Below, piece after piece: positions 24,858 to 34,023 of a DNA stretch of 64,000 nt. Origin of the DNA: Kordia algicida (GTDB lineage Bacteria; Bacteroidota; Bacteroidia; Flavobacteriales; Flavobacteriaceae); the NCBI RefSeq assembly GCF_051013375.1, contig NZ_CP142125.1, one strand, 5' to 3'. Within the stretch, counting starts at the first letter, position 1, and each line of letters begins with the position of its first letter. The notes under the pieces were generated by a model. It saw only the letters and a list, made by a program, of their open reading frames with translations. It did no database searches and had not been told where the DNA came from. The position numbers were made by a program, and so were the translations under genes.

Positions 24858-25961
24858 CTATAGTTTTATTTTATCAAAATCGTTGTGATGTGCTTTGTTG
24901 ACAATCGTTCCCTTATTGAGTTGCAACACACCAGGATTTGATCGGATGATGGTTTTTAGCGCAGTTTCATCCGTAAGGTAAAAATCAAAATTAAACTTCA
25001 TCAAGTTTGATAAATCTTGCAAATCTTGTGGATCTGAAGATGATAATCCGATTACTTTGTAACCTGCGTCGATCGCTTTGTCTGTAAAGGTTTTTACTTT
25101 TGAGAAACCTACTTCTTCCGCTTTGTCTAAGTTGTATACAACGACCATGATGAGTTTTTCTTCTGCCATCATCATTTCGGTAACATCGCCATCGTCAAGA
25201 CTTTCTATAGAGAAATCGTGAATTGGTGGTTCGTAACCTTCATCCAAAATTTCGCTCGTCACACTTACATACGTTCCACCTTCTACTTCTGGGTAGTTTG
25301 CATCTTGCGTTACAATTTCTTTTTCTTCTCCGTTTACGTTAAAAATCCACTTATATTGAAATACTGGTCGTGGCGCATCTGGCGGAACAGACATTCCTTC
25401 CATGATGTTTGCGTTAATTTTATACGGTCTAAAATCATATACTGGCAAATGATTCAGCACGTGTCTTCCAAAAAGAATACATGCTATAAGACTTACCAAC
25501 GTGATTCCTAAGTTGATTTTTTTAGGGAATAATGGCGGAATGTGCTTGTAACCTAAAATTAGTAATAATGTAAAGAACAGCAATATGATGTCTTTCCAAA
25601 AGCTTTGCCAAGGTGTGAGTTTCCAAAAATCACCAAAACAGCCACAATCAGTTACTTTGTTGTAATATGCTGAATAAAACGTAAGAAATGTAAAGAACAC
25701 AATTAGCCCGAGAAGCATTGCCAATACGGGTTTTGTGTAATATCCGAGAAGAATCATCACACCCAGAATGATTTCTAAAGTCACAATAAATAGTGCAATT
25801 CCTAGCGCATACGGAACTAAAAACTCTAGATTTAGTACATCTTCTGCAAAATAATCAGTGAGTTTATACGAGAACCCAACGGGATCGTTGAGCTTGATAA
25901 ATCCTGAAAATATAAATAATCCACCAACAAAAAGTCGAGGAAGTCCTACTAAGTATTTCAT
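24858..25961 (-). CDS. BT_3928-family DoxX-like membrane protein
   Basis: 367 residues: a DoxX/MauE-like four-helix membrane domain (1-150; LPRLFVGGLFIFSGFIKLND at the start and DCGCFGDFWKLTPWQSFWKD near 106) followed by a single membrane helix and a large soluble domain with a thioredoxin-like pattern but without a CxxC redox pair (TDETALKTIIRSNPGVLQLN near 330). The Cys-Gly-Cys near 107 recalls MauE/vitamin K reductase-type oxidoreductases. It is conserved next to folP in Bacteroidota. First gene of the operon running down to clpS. Confidence 0.82.
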   Translation of the reverse strand: MKYLVGLPRLFVGGLFIFSGFIKLNDPVGFSYKLTDYFAEDVLNLEFLVPYALGIALFIVTLEIILGVMILLGYYTKPVLAMLLGLIVFFTFLTFYSAYYNKVTDCGCFGDFWKLTPWQSFWKDIILLFFTLLLILGYKHIPPLFPKKINLGITLVSLIACILFGRHVLNHLPVYDFRPYKINANIMEGMSVPPDAPRPVFQYKWIFNVNGEEKEIVTQDANYPEVEGGTYVSVTSEILDEGYEPPIHDFSIESLDDGDVTEMMMAEEKLIMVVVYNLDKAEEVGFSKVKTFTDKAIDAGYKVIGLSSSDPQDLQDLSNLMKFNFDFYLTDETALKTIIRSNPGVLQLNKGTIVNKAHHNDFDKIKL

Positions 25962-26069
25962 TTGTAATTTAGTTTTATCTTTTTACTGTAAGATTTTATG
26001 TAAATTTCGCCTAAAGTTTTCAATTTAAAAAAAGAAATGGATATAAGTTCATTTTAAAGGTATTTATGT

Positions 26070-26894
26070 ATGCAAAGTATAAATTGTAAAGGGCAATTGG
26101 TTTCACTAGAAACACCAAAAGTAATGGGGATTTTAAACGTAACGCCCGATTCTTTTTTTGATGGCGGATTGTATAAAGATGCAAAGTCCATTCTGACGAA
26201 AGTCGAAAAAATGGTAACCGACGGCGCAACGTTTATCGATATTGGTGCGTATAGTTCGCGACCAAACGCGCCACATGTTTCCGAAGAAGAAGAAAAACAA
26301 CGCTTACTTCCTATTGTAAAATTGGTTTTGGAAAAATTTCCTGAAACCTTGATTTCTGTAGATACGTTTCGTAGTGAAATTGCCAAAGAAGCCATTGCCA
26401 TTGGTGCCGCAATGGTCAATGATATTTCTGCGGGAAATTTAGACGATAAAATGATGGAAACCGTTGGAAAACTTAGTGTTCCGTATATGATGATGCACAT
26501 GCAAGGAACGCCAAAAACGATGCAGCAAAACCCGTCGTATGACGATGTGATGAAAGATATTATTAAGGAATTATCTGCAAAAGTTGCCTTGGCGAAATCA
26601 CACAAAATTAACGATATCATTGTTGATCCTGGTTTTGGCTTTGGAAAAACTATTGCACATAATTATACGATTTTAAAACAATTGCGACTGTTTGAAATGC
26701 TTGATTGCCCAATTTTGGCAGGAGTTTCCCGAAAATCTATGATTTATAAAGTATTGGAAACTTCTCCACAGGAAGCGCTCAACGGAACTTCTGTGTTACA
26801 TACCATTGCTTTGCAAAATGGCGCGACTATTTTACGAGTTCATGATGTAAAAGAAGCGGTAGAATGTGTGAAATTGGTGGAAATGATTAGATAA
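26070..26894 (+). CDS. folP: Dihydropteroate synthase
   Basis: Condenses 6-hydroxymethyl-dihydropterin diphosphate with p-aminobenzoate in folate synthesis; the sulfonamide target. The 274-residue TIM barrel shows VMGILNVTPDSFFDGG near 19, a DIGAYSSRPNA loop near 58, MVNDISAG near 120, DPGFGFGKT near 190 and GVSRKS near 223. It is divergent from the BT_3928 operon. folE in this window (60.5 kb) acts earlier in the same pathway but is not linked. Confidence 0.96.
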   Translation: MQSINCKGQLVSLETPKVMGILNVTPDSFFDGGLYKDAKSILTKVEKMVTDGATFIDIGAYSSRPNAPHVSEEEEKQRLLPIVKLVLEKFPETLISVDTFRSEIAKEAIAIGAAMVNDISAGNLDDKMMETVGKLSVPYMMMHMQGTPKTMQQNPSYDDVMKDIIKELSAKVALAKSHKINDIIVDPGFGFGKTIAHNYTILKQLRLFEMLDCPILAGVSRKSMIYKVLETSPQEALNGTSVLHTIALQNGATILRVHDVKEAVECVKLVEMIR

Positions 26895-26992
26895 GTTGTG
26901 GGTTGTGAGTTGTGGGTTGTGAGTTGTGGGTTGTGAGTTGTGAGTTGTGTGTTGTGTGTTGTGTGTTGTGTGTTGTGTGTTGTGTGTTGTGA
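26895..26992 (+). repeat. Heptanucleotide tandem array GTTGTGN, 14 units
   Basis: Fourteen uninterrupted 7-bp units start immediately after the folP stop codon. The seventh base varies in order G, A, G, A, G, A, A, T, T, T, T, T, T, A, so the array carries a higher-order G/A alternation and then a homogeneous block of six T units. This pattern implies stepwise slippage expansion. No spacer sequences are present, so it is not a CRISPR. Confidence 0.95.
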
Positions 26993-27052
26993 GTTTGTAA
27001 AACTATATTTTTCAATTTAAAATTCAACATTCATAATTTAACATTTTAACTT

Positions 27053-27136
27053 CGTTATTCGTTATTCGTTATTCGTTATTCGTTATTCGTTATTTGTTAT
27101 TCGTTATTTGTTATTCGTTATTTGTTATTCGTTATT
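27053..27136 (+). repeat. Heptanucleotide tandem array CGTTATT/TGTTATT, 12 units
   Basis: Twelve 7-bp units: six CGTTATT followed by strictly alternating TGTTATT and CGTTATT. It has the same period as the array 60 bp upstream but an unrelated unit. The 473-bp gap 26895-27367 holds these two arrays and a short known-type repeat, and no gene. Confidence 0.95.
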
Positions 27137-27141
27137 TGTTT

Positions 27142-27161
27142 ACGCTGAGCCTGTCGAAGCG
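27142..27161. repeat. Dispersed short repeat (GCTGAGCCTGTCGAAGC type)
   Basis: ACGCTGAGCCTGTCGAAGCG is a near-copy of the short dispersed motif GCTTCGACAAGCTCAGC that I recall from intergenic regions of many bacterial genomes. It directly follows the second heptanucleotide array. Its function is unknown. Confidence 0.5.
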
Positions 27162-27367
27162 TTATTTGTAATTTGAGATTTCAAATATCACTTAGAAACT
27201 GACTAACACCTAAGTCCTAAAACCTAATCCCTGATTTTATTTTTAAAAACTTCAAATATTACATAGAACGCTACTTAAACCTCATTCCTCAAACCAAAAA
27301 AAACAAGTTTTACACCAACCTTCTATTATATTTATTATTTTTACTCAAATTGTTCACCTAACTGACT

Positions 27368-28150
27368 TTGGATTTTATAGGTTTTTTAAATTTTGGATTG
27401 CTAGACTTCATCGAAATTATTCTCGTTGCAGTACTTTTGTATTATATATACAAGCTTGTACGAGGAACTGCCGCTATCAATATTTTTATCGGAATCGTTA
27501 TTATTTTCATTATCTGGAAAGTGACCGAAGCGCTTGACATGAAAGTCTTGAGCAATATTTTTGGCGGATTTATTAATGTTGGAATTATTGCTTTGTTTAT
27601 CGTTTTTCAACAAGAAATTCGAAAGTTTTTACTGATGATAGGTTCTACTAATTTTGCAACAAAACGTAGTTTTATAAAACATTTTAAGTTTTTAAAGCAA
27701 GAAGCCAATACAGAAACAGATGTGCAAGCTATTGTCTCCGCTTGTGAAAAAATGTCTGCCACAAAAACGGGTGCAATTATTGTGATTGAGCGTAACAATT
27801 CATTAGATTTTGTCAAAAATTCTGGAGATACGATGGGAATGGATATCAATGTACCAACGCTAGAAAGTATCTTCTTTAAAAACAGTCCGTTGCATGATGG
27901 AGCCATTATTGTTGAAGGCAATCGTGTGACTGCCACACGTGTAATTTTACCAGTTTCAAAAGAACCAACCATTCCGCAACGATTTGGATTACGTCATAGA
28001 GCTGCTGTCGGAATTACCGAAAAAACAGACGCTTTAGTGCTGGTAGTTTCAGAAGAAACCGGACAAATTTCGTATATCCGAGATGGCGAGTTCATCTTGT
28101 ATGAAGACCTTGCCATGCTTCAGGAAATGCTTCAAAATGATTTAAGTTAA
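27368..28150 (+). CDS. cdaA: Diadenylate cyclase CdaA
   Basis: Makes the second messenger c-di-AMP from two ATP. The 260-residue membrane-anchored protein has three N-terminal hydrophobic helices (about 10-90) and the DAC domain: NSPLHDGAIIVEGNRVTATR near 176 with the DGA motif and RFGLRHRAAVGI near 208 with RHR. An in-frame TAA lies at 27359-27361 and the first internal Met is at residue 58, beyond two membrane helices, so the start must be the TTG at 27368. c-di-AMP controls osmolyte and potassium balance and wall homeostasis. The MORN gene follows after 15 bp. Confidence 0.93.
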   Translation: MDFIGFLNFGLLDFIEIILVAVLLYYIYKLVRGTAAINIFIGIVIIFIIWKVTEALDMKVLSNIFGGFINVGIIALFIVFQQEIRKFLLMIGSTNFATKRSFIKHFKFLKQEANTETDVQAIVSACEKMSATKTGAIIVIERNNSLDFVKNSGDTMGMDINVPTLESIFFKNSPLHDGAIIVEGNRVTATRVILPVSKEPTIPQRFGLRHRAAVGITEKTDALVLVVSEETGQISYIRDGEFILYEDLAMLQEMLQNDLS

Positions 28151-28165
28151 TACATCAAATACCTT

Positions 28166-29563
28166 ATGAAATTAAAATTTACACTACTACTTTTTGTATT
28201 TAGTACAGTATTGTTTGCACAAACTACCAAACAGCAAATTTATGATGAAATGATGGCGTATGGCAAACAGGAATTTTTAAAAAAAGTTGCTGAGATTGGA
28301 AATGGTAAGTATGAAAAACGATTCTACAATGCTAAAAATTTAGAGTTTTCTTATACGGTAAAAAACGGGAAACTGAATGGTGCTTTTACACAATATTTTA
28401 AAAACGGAAATATTTACATACAAGGTTTTTATAAAGACAATTCATTGGATGGAAAATTCATCAAATACTACAAAAATAAGCAAGCGGAATCTATATTTCA
28501 CTTTGATGAAGACAAGTTGCTTCCAGGCATAGAAGTTTTTTATGAAAACGGAAAGCCGAAAGTAACAGAAACGTTTGACGAAACTAGAAAACTCCGAATT
28601 GGAAAGGAATTTTACAAAAACGGAAAGTTGCGATCTTTGCTTGAATATGTGATGAGCGACGATAATTTGATAAGTGGTACTCAGGAACGATTCTACGAAA
28701 GTGGAAAAATTAAATCGAGAAAAACGTTAAAAAACAGCAAACCTGTTGGAAAGAAAGAAGAATTCCGCGAAGACGGAAAGTTAGAGGAAATTACAAATTA
28801 TAATGACAAAGGAGAAAAACACGGTGTTTCGCAAAGATATTATGAAAACGGAAAGCTTCAACGTGAAGAAAATTATGTAAATGGCAAGCAACAAGGTGTT
28901 GAAAAAGCATACTTCGAAAATGGAACGTTACGAGAAGAAGTTATCTATGATACGGATGGAAATTACGACGGAAAACATGTTCGATATTATAAAAATGGAA
29001 AAGTACGCAACATAACTAATTATAAAAATGACGAACAACATGGTGAAGAAAAGTACTATCATGAAAATGGAAAAGTTTCCATGTCTGGAATGTACAAGAA
29101 TGGTGAATCTGTCGGAGAACACATTACCTACAGAGAAGATGGCACTGTAAAAAATATTATTGTTTATAATGATGAAGGAGAAGATATTGAATACAGAGAT
29201 TTTGACGAAAATGGAACGCTGATTAAATCAATGATTGAAATTGACGAAACGCATACTGTTTTTAAAGAGTTTTTCTCAAATGGAAAATTAAAATTAGTTG
29301 AAAATCATCGATATAATAAAAAAAATGGCGAAAAGATTACCTATTTTGATAACGGACAATTGCGTCAAAAGTTAATTTACAACAAAGGAAAATTGGTTGA
29401 AAATGTTGCCTGTTTTGATAGAAGCGGAAAAAAAATAAACAACGGAGATTTTGCCAATGGAAACGGTTTGGTAAAGTTTTATAATGCCGATGGAAAACTA
29501 TACAAGGAAGCAATTTATAAAAACGGGCTTATTGATGATGTGACCAATTATGATGTCGATTGA
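28166..29563 (+). CDS. MORN-repeat (YwqK-like) secreted protein
   Basis: 465 residues with a signal peptide (LKFTLLLFVFSTVLFAQ) and about 15 tandem MORN_2-type units of the pattern YYxNGKxxxxxxYxNGxxxG, for example RYYENGKLQREENYVNGKQQ and RYYKNGKVRNITNYKNDEQH. The repeats form a beta-hairpin solenoid. Some homologues are annotated as YwqK antitoxins, but the signal peptide and solenoid favour a periplasmic or surface scaffold. It follows cdaA by 15 bp. Confidence 0.8.
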   Translation: MKLKFTLLLFVFSTVLFAQTTKQQIYDEMMAYGKQEFLKKVAEIGNGKYEKRFYNAKNLEFSYTVKNGKLNGAFTQYFKNGNIYIQGFYKDNSLDGKFIKYYKNKQAESIFHFDEDKLLPGIEVFYENGKPKVTETFDETRKLRIGKEFYKNGKLRSLLEYVMSDDNLISGTQERFYESGKIKSRKTLKNSKPVGKKEEFREDGKLEEITNYNDKGEKHGVSQRYYENGKLQREENYVNGKQQGVEKAYFENGTLREEVIYDTDGNYDGKHVRYYKNGKVRNITNYKNDEQHGEEKYYHENGKVSMSGMYKNGESVGEHITYREDGTVKNIIVYNDEGEDIEYRDFDENGTLIKSMIEIDETHTVFKEFFSNGKLKLVENHRYNKKNGEKITYFDNGQLRQKLIYNKGKLVENVACFDRSGKKINNGDFANGNGLVKFYNADGKLYKEAIYKNGLIDDVTNYDVD

Positions 29564-29636
29564 TGCAACTGGGTAACATTATTAAAAAAGCATCACTTTT
29601 TAGAAAATAAACAGATTTCCCTTAAATAATCAAGCT

Positions 29637-30461
29637 ATGCACTGCAAAAACTGTGAATATTCGCTGGAAACTTCCCATAAATTTTGTGCCAATTGCGGTG
29701 CAAAAATAATTCATAATAGACTGACACTTAAAAGTCTTTGGAATGATTTTTCTGAACGTTTTCTGAATTATGACAACACATTGTTTAAAACAGTTCGACA
29801 TATGTTTTCGCAACCCGAAGTTGTGATTGAAAGTTATATTAACGGAACTCGAAAAAGATATTTAAACGTTTTTAATTATTTTGCATTAGCTATCACCATC
29901 ACTGGATTTTTTACATTTTTCTTCTTAAAATTCTATCCTGAAATTTTTACGGAAGCGATGGATTTTATGAACAGTTCACAGCAATCTGAACAACAACGAA
30001 AAATGTTTTCCAACTTCATGTCTGGAATTTTTGACTATCAATCATTAATGTACTTTTTAATGATTCCTTTGTTGGCATTAATTTCTAAAATTGTATTTCA
30101 CAATTATAAAAAATACAATTACACCGAACATGCTGTCATCTATTTATATGCCTATTCGCATACGGTCGTATTGATTAATGTTATATACTTATTTTGCATC
30201 ATTGTATACAATCCGCTTTTAAGTTACATTACACTGCTCTCAATTCCTTTAAGTGTTTTGTATGTGGCGTATGTTTTAAAACGTTTGTATCGATTAAGTT
30301 TTAAAAAGATCGTTTTAAAAACACTTTTGTTTATTGGTGTTGGATTGCTCTTTTATATCGTAATTACCATCATCATCGGAATCATTATGATAATCGTGAT
30401 GTTTCTTGATGGAAGTTTTATGGAAATGGTAGAAGAACAACGACGATTGAAAGGAAAGTAA
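29637..30461 (+). CDS. DUF3667 membrane protein with N-terminal zinc ribbon
   Basis: 274 residues. The N-terminus is a zinc ribbon (CKNC at 3-6 and CANCG at 18-22), followed by a conserved soluble stretch (FKTVRHMFSQPEVVIESYIN) and four or five transmembrane helices. This matches DUF3667, a Bacteroidota membrane family of unknown function. It is convergent with the ABC exporter gene that ends at 30475. Confidence 0.85.
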   Translation: MHCKNCEYSLETSHKFCANCGAKIIHNRLTLKSLWNDFSERFLNYDNTLFKTVRHMFSQPEVVIESYINGTRKRYLNVFNYFALAITITGFFTFFFLKFYPEIFTEAMDFMNSSQQSEQQRKMFSNFMSGIFDYQSLMYFLMIPLLALISKIVFHNYKKYNYTEHAVIYLYAYSHTVVLINVIYLFCIIVYNPLLSYITLLSIPLSVLYVAYVLKRLYRLSFKKIVLKTLLFIGVGLLFYIVITIIIGIIMIIVMFLDGSFMEMVEEQRRLKGK

Positions 30462-30474
30462 TCTCTTTTAAAAA

Positions 30475-32241
30475 TTATGCTGTTTCCTGCTGAATAAACT
30501 GTACTTCGTATAAATTTTTGTAATATCCGTTTTCTATTTGGAGTAATTCGTCGTGCGAACCTTGCTCTACAATATTTCCTGCGTCCATCACAATAATCGT
30601 ATCTGCTTTTTTGATCGTTGCCAATCGGTGTGCGATTACGATAGAAGTTCTTCCTTTGGTAATAGTATCTGTAGCATTTTGAATGAGTTGTTCTGAATAT
30701 GAATCTACCGAAGAAGTCGCTTCATCCAAAATTAAAATCCGAGGATTTGTCACATATGCACGTAAAAACGAAATTAGTTGTCGCTGTCCTGAAGAAAGCA
30801 TGCCGCCACGTTCTTTTACGTTGTATTCGTAGTTATTGGGCAAACTCATGATAAAATTGTGTACGCCAATTTGTTTAGCAGCTTCTTCTACAGTTTCACG
30901 TGTAATATTAGGGTTTTGTAAGGTAATATTATTCAGAATCGTATCTGCAAATAAAAATACATCTTGCAATACAACAGCTATTTTTGAGCGCAATGCCGCA
31001 AGTTTTACATCTTTAATGTCAATTCCGTCGATCGTGATTTTTCCTGAGTCAATTTCGTAAAAACGATTTAACAGGTTGATTATCGTAGATTTTCCTGCTC
31101 CAGTTGCACCCACAATAGCAACCGTTTGTCCTTGTTTTACATCAAAGGAAATTCCGTGCAACACTTCTTCATCTTCTACATAAGAAAAGCGTACGTCTTT
31201 AAAAGCTAAGTTTCCTTGGATGTCTAAAGAAGTCATTTTTCCGTTGTCATCAATAGAACTTTCTGTATCTAAAATGGTAAAAACACGTCCTGCAGCCACC
31301 ATTCCCATTTGTAAGGTGTTGAATTTATCTGCAATTTGTCGCAATGGTCTGAACAGCATTCCAATCATCATAATAAATGCCAAAATAGAACCTAAATCTA
31401 CAGAAGCGTTGGTTGCAGACATCAATCCGCCATACCAAACAATCAATCCGATGGCGACAGAATTTGCCAAATCGGGAATTGGAAAAAAGATAGAGTTATA
31501 CCAAATGGTTTTTAACCAACCTTTTTTGTGCTTTTCGTTGATTTCTTTAAAGTTGCTATATTCTGTTTTTTCTCTTGAAAATAATTGTACGATTTTCATT
31601 CCTGTGACACGTTCTTGCACGAAGGAATTTAAGTTTGAAATTTGTGTACGCACTTCTTCAAAGGCAGATTTCATGGCTTTTTGAAATACACGTGTTGCAT
31701 AGATTATCAATGGAAGAATTGCAAATACAATCAGTGACAATTTCCAACTTATAAACAGCATTACAACTATCACGACAAGCATTTTTAACAAATCGGCAAT
31801 AATGACAAATAATCCTTGACTAAAGATACTAGCAATGGTTTCAATATCGCTTACAGCTCTGGTGACCAAGCGCCCAACCGAAGATTTATCGTAATACGCC
31901 ATTTTGAATTGCAACATGTGATGAAACAATTTTTGTCGAATGTCTTTTATAATGCTTTGTCCGAGCCAGTTTGCATAAAATACAAATAGAAACTGGAAAA
32001 CAACTTCAAGCACCAAAACGCCAAGCATGAAAAGAATGTATACTAACAAACCAGGTTCGTCTTTGGTAACGATATAATCATCAACCGTAATTTTTAGTAA
32101 AATTGGGCGTGCAACGGCAAATACAGACAAGAGAATTGCTGCAATTGCTACAAAAAATAAGGTAATTAGGTACGGATTTGTATAGGTTAATAATCTTCTA
32201 AAAAGACCAATATCAAATACTTTTCCTGTTACTTTAGCCAT
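30475..32241 (-). CDS. ABC exporter, fused permease and ATPase (MsbA/MdlB-like)
   Basis: A 588-residue half-transporter: six transmembrane helices (1-315) then a nucleotide-binding domain with Walker A GATGAGKST near 372, Q-loop VVLQDVFLF, signature LSSGQRQLI near 474, Walker B RILILDEATSSVD and the switch His in IVIAHRLAT. All catalytic residues are intact, so a homodimer could work. The substrate is unknown: lipid, peptide or drug. Its start overlaps the end of truA by 8 bp, so the two are cotranscribed. Confidence 0.9.
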   Translation of the reverse strand: MAKVTGKVFDIGLFRRLLTYTNPYLITLFFVAIAAILLSVFAVARPILLKITVDDYIVTKDEPGLLVYILFMLGVLVLEVVFQFLFVFYANWLGQSIIKDIRQKLFHHMLQFKMAYYDKSSVGRLVTRAVSDIETIASIFSQGLFVIIADLLKMLVVIVVMLFISWKLSLIVFAILPLIIYATRVFQKAMKSAFEEVRTQISNLNSFVQERVTGMKIVQLFSREKTEYSNFKEINEKHKKGWLKTIWYNSIFFPIPDLANSVAIGLIVWYGGLMSATNASVDLGSILAFIMMIGMLFRPLRQIADKFNTLQMGMVAAGRVFTILDTESSIDDNGKMTSLDIQGNLAFKDVRFSYVEDEEVLHGISFDVKQGQTVAIVGATGAGKSTIINLLNRFYEIDSGKITIDGIDIKDVKLAALRSKIAVVLQDVFLFADTILNNITLQNPNITRETVEEAAKQIGVHNFIMSLPNNYEYNVKERGGMLSSGQRQLISFLRAYVTNPRILILDEATSSVDSYSEQLIQNATDTITKGRTSIVIAHRLATIKKADTIIVMDAGNIVEQGSHDELLQIENGYYKNLYEVQFIQQETA

Positions 32242-32986
32242 GTGTTGTAAATGTTTCTGCGGGATAGGTCACAGCCGTCAAATATAACGCTTTTCCTGGT
32301 ACCGAAGTTCCTGCTTTGTTTCGATCTCTCGATGCTATGATTTCTTTAAATCCTTCAATAGATAATTTTCCCAATCCAACTTCTAATAGTGTTCCTACAA
32401 TAGCGCGCACCATGTTTCTCAAGAAGCGATCGGCACGAATGGTAAACACTAATAATTCTCCTTTTTGTTCCCAAACCGCTTTTTCTAATTGACAGATATA
32501 GGTTTTTACATCTGTATGTGTTTTTGAAAAACATTTAAAATCTTGATAATTAAATAGTTTTTTCGCTGCTTTGTTCATCAAATCCACATCGAGTTTTTTG
32601 TAAACCGTATGCGCCGATTGTGTGTAAAACGGATTCTTCTCTGAAACAATCCAATATTCATAGGTTCTTCCTGTAGCGTCAAATCGCGCGTGCGCATCTT
32701 CTTTTACTGTGTGAATTTGCTGAATTGCCACATCTTTTGGTAAAAATGAATTCAATTTGAATGTCAGTTCTGCACGATTGAACACGACGTCTGTATCAAA
32801 ATGCGCATACATTTGTTTGGCATGCACACCAGCGTCAGTACGTCCTGCACCCACTATCGCAATGTTTGATCGCAATAAGATAGATAAAGCTTTTTCGATA
32901 ACTTCTTGTACAGAAATAGCGTTTGGCTGATTTTGCCAACCGTGATATTTTTCGCCATTATAAGAAAGTTCAATGAAGTATCTCAA
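32234..32986 (-). CDS. truA: tRNA pseudouridine(38-40) synthase
   Basis: Converts uridines 38-40 of the anticodon stem-loop to pseudouridine. 250 residues with the catalytic Asp in GAGRTDAGVHAKQ near 47-59, the substrate loop DATGRTYEYWI near 103, and a C-terminal FLRNMVRAIVGTLLEVGLGK. The N-terminal MRYFIELSYNGEKYHGWQNQ is canonical. It is the first gene of a two-gene unit with the ABC exporter. Confidence 0.96.
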   Translation of the reverse strand: MRYFIELSYNGEKYHGWQNQPNAISVQEVIEKALSILLRSNIAIVGAGRTDAGVHAKQMYAHFDTDVVFNRAELTFKLNSFLPKDVAIQQIHTVKEDAHARFDATGRTYEYWIVSEKNPFYTQSAHTVYKKLDVDLMNKAAKKLFNYQDFKCFSKTHTDVKTYICQLEKAVWEQKGELLVFTIRADRFLRNMVRAIVGTLLEVGLGKLSIEGFKEIIASRDRNKAGTSVPGKALYLTAVTYPAETFTTHG

Positions 32987-33118
32987 GGTAATTTTGCTAC
33001 TTTTGTTTCAGACTCACAAAGATAAGTTTTAATTCATTATTTTACGGGAATTCACAATTATTTAGCAAAGTTTAAAGATGAATTACTTCCAAATAACACA
33101 AGTTACCTTAATGGTTTT

Positions 33119-33616
33119 ATGAAAAAAATTTTATTATTATCCGATACGCATAGTCATATAGACGATCAAATTTTAAAACATGTCAAAAATGCTGATGAAG
33201 TTTGGCACGCTGGCGATATAGGCGATTTGTCGGTAACAGATACGATTCAGAAATTGAAACCTCTGCGTGGTGTGTATGGCAATATTGATAATGATAAAGC
33301 GCGAATGGAATTTCCCGAACACAATCGGTTTATGTGTGAAGGTGTCGATGTGTGGATCACGCATATTGGCGGTTATCCTAATAAATATAATGTGCGTGTG
33401 CGCGATGAAATTCGTCAAAATCCGCCGAAACTTTTTATTTGCGGACATTCACATATTTTGAAAGTAATGTTTGATAAAAAACTAGATTTATTACACATGA
33501 ATCCTGGCGCCTGCGGAAAACACGGTTTTCACAAAGTCCGAACGATGTTGCGTTTTGTGATCGATCAGGATAAAATAAAAGATTTAGAGATTATTGAATT
33601 GGCGAATCGGTATTAA
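33119..33616 (+). CDS. YfcE/MJ0936-family metallophosphoesterase
   Basis: A 165-residue cytosolic phosphodiesterase with the calcineurin-like metal motifs in order: LLSDTHSH (D-x-H) near 6, HAGDIGDL (GD) near 35, GVYGNIDNDKA (GNxD/N) near 52, THIGGYP near 80 and FICGHSHI (GHTH-like) near 105, ending with MNPGACGKHG. Members hydrolyse small phosphodiesters. It is divergent from truA and convergent with the HxlR gene (2-bp gap). Confidence 0.88.
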   Translation: MKKILLLSDTHSHIDDQILKHVKNADEVWHAGDIGDLSVTDTIQKLKPLRGVYGNIDNDKARMEFPEHNRFMCEGVDVWITHIGGYPNKYNVRVRDEIRQNPPKLFICGHSHILKVMFDKKLDLLHMNPGACGKHGFHKVRTMLRFVIDQDKIKDLEIIELANRY

Positions 33617-33618
33617 AA

Positions 33619-33981
33619 TTACTGTTTTTCTGCGTATGCTTCAGCTACATAATCGCCCCAATCTGCAATAGATTTTATAAGCGGAATCAGCGTTTTTCCA
33701 AAGTCTGTTAATGAATATACTACTTTGAGTGGTGGTTTTGTCGTATATACTTTTCGTTTCAGTAGTCCGTCTTCTTCCAAAGCTTTTAGTTGCAAACTCA
33801 GCGTGCGTTCAGTAACGGTTGGCATCAATTTACGCAATTCGTTATAGCGTAATTGTTCGTCCATCAAATGGAATAAAATGACTGTTTTCCATTTTCCGCC
33901 AATAATTCCCATGGTCAAACTAGCACAACATGGATATTCTTTTCCGTTAAATTTCAATGATTTTCGAGTTTCTGCTTCCAT
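33619..33981 (-). CDS. HxlR-family winged-helix regulator
   Basis: 120 residues. Conserved N-terminal CCASLTMGIIGGKWKTVILF with the redox or aldehyde-sensing Cys of the family (paired Cys near 19-20), helix-turn-helix LRYNELRKLMPTVTERTLSL near 42, and wing LLKRKVYTTKPPLKVVYSLT. HxlR regulators commonly control a divergent oxidoreductase gene, which is the arrangement here with the nitroreductase-type gene at 34083. A perfect inverted repeat lies between the two. Confidence 0.9.
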   Translation of the reverse strand: MEAETRKSLKFNGKEYPCCASLTMGIIGGKWKTVILFHLMDEQLRYNELRKLMPTVTERTLSLQLKALEEDGLLKRKVYTTKPPLKVVYSLTDFGKTLIPLIKSIADWGDYVAEAYAEKQ

Positions 33982-34013
33982 AATTTTTATACTATCATTC
34001 TTGACCGTTATTG

Positions 34014-34021
34014 CAAATATA
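34014..34021 (-). promoter_or_regulatory. Promoter -7 box of the HxlR gene
   Basis: TATATTTG on the minus strand fits TAnnTTTG exactly, 32 bp upstream of the regulator's start. It is back to back with the oxidoreductase promoter at 34034. Confidence 0.5.
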
Positions 34022-34023
34022 TA

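Noticed and set aside
26895..27136. CRISPR-like regular repeats
   Set aside because: Units are only 7 bp and contiguous with no spacers, so these are microsatellite arrays.
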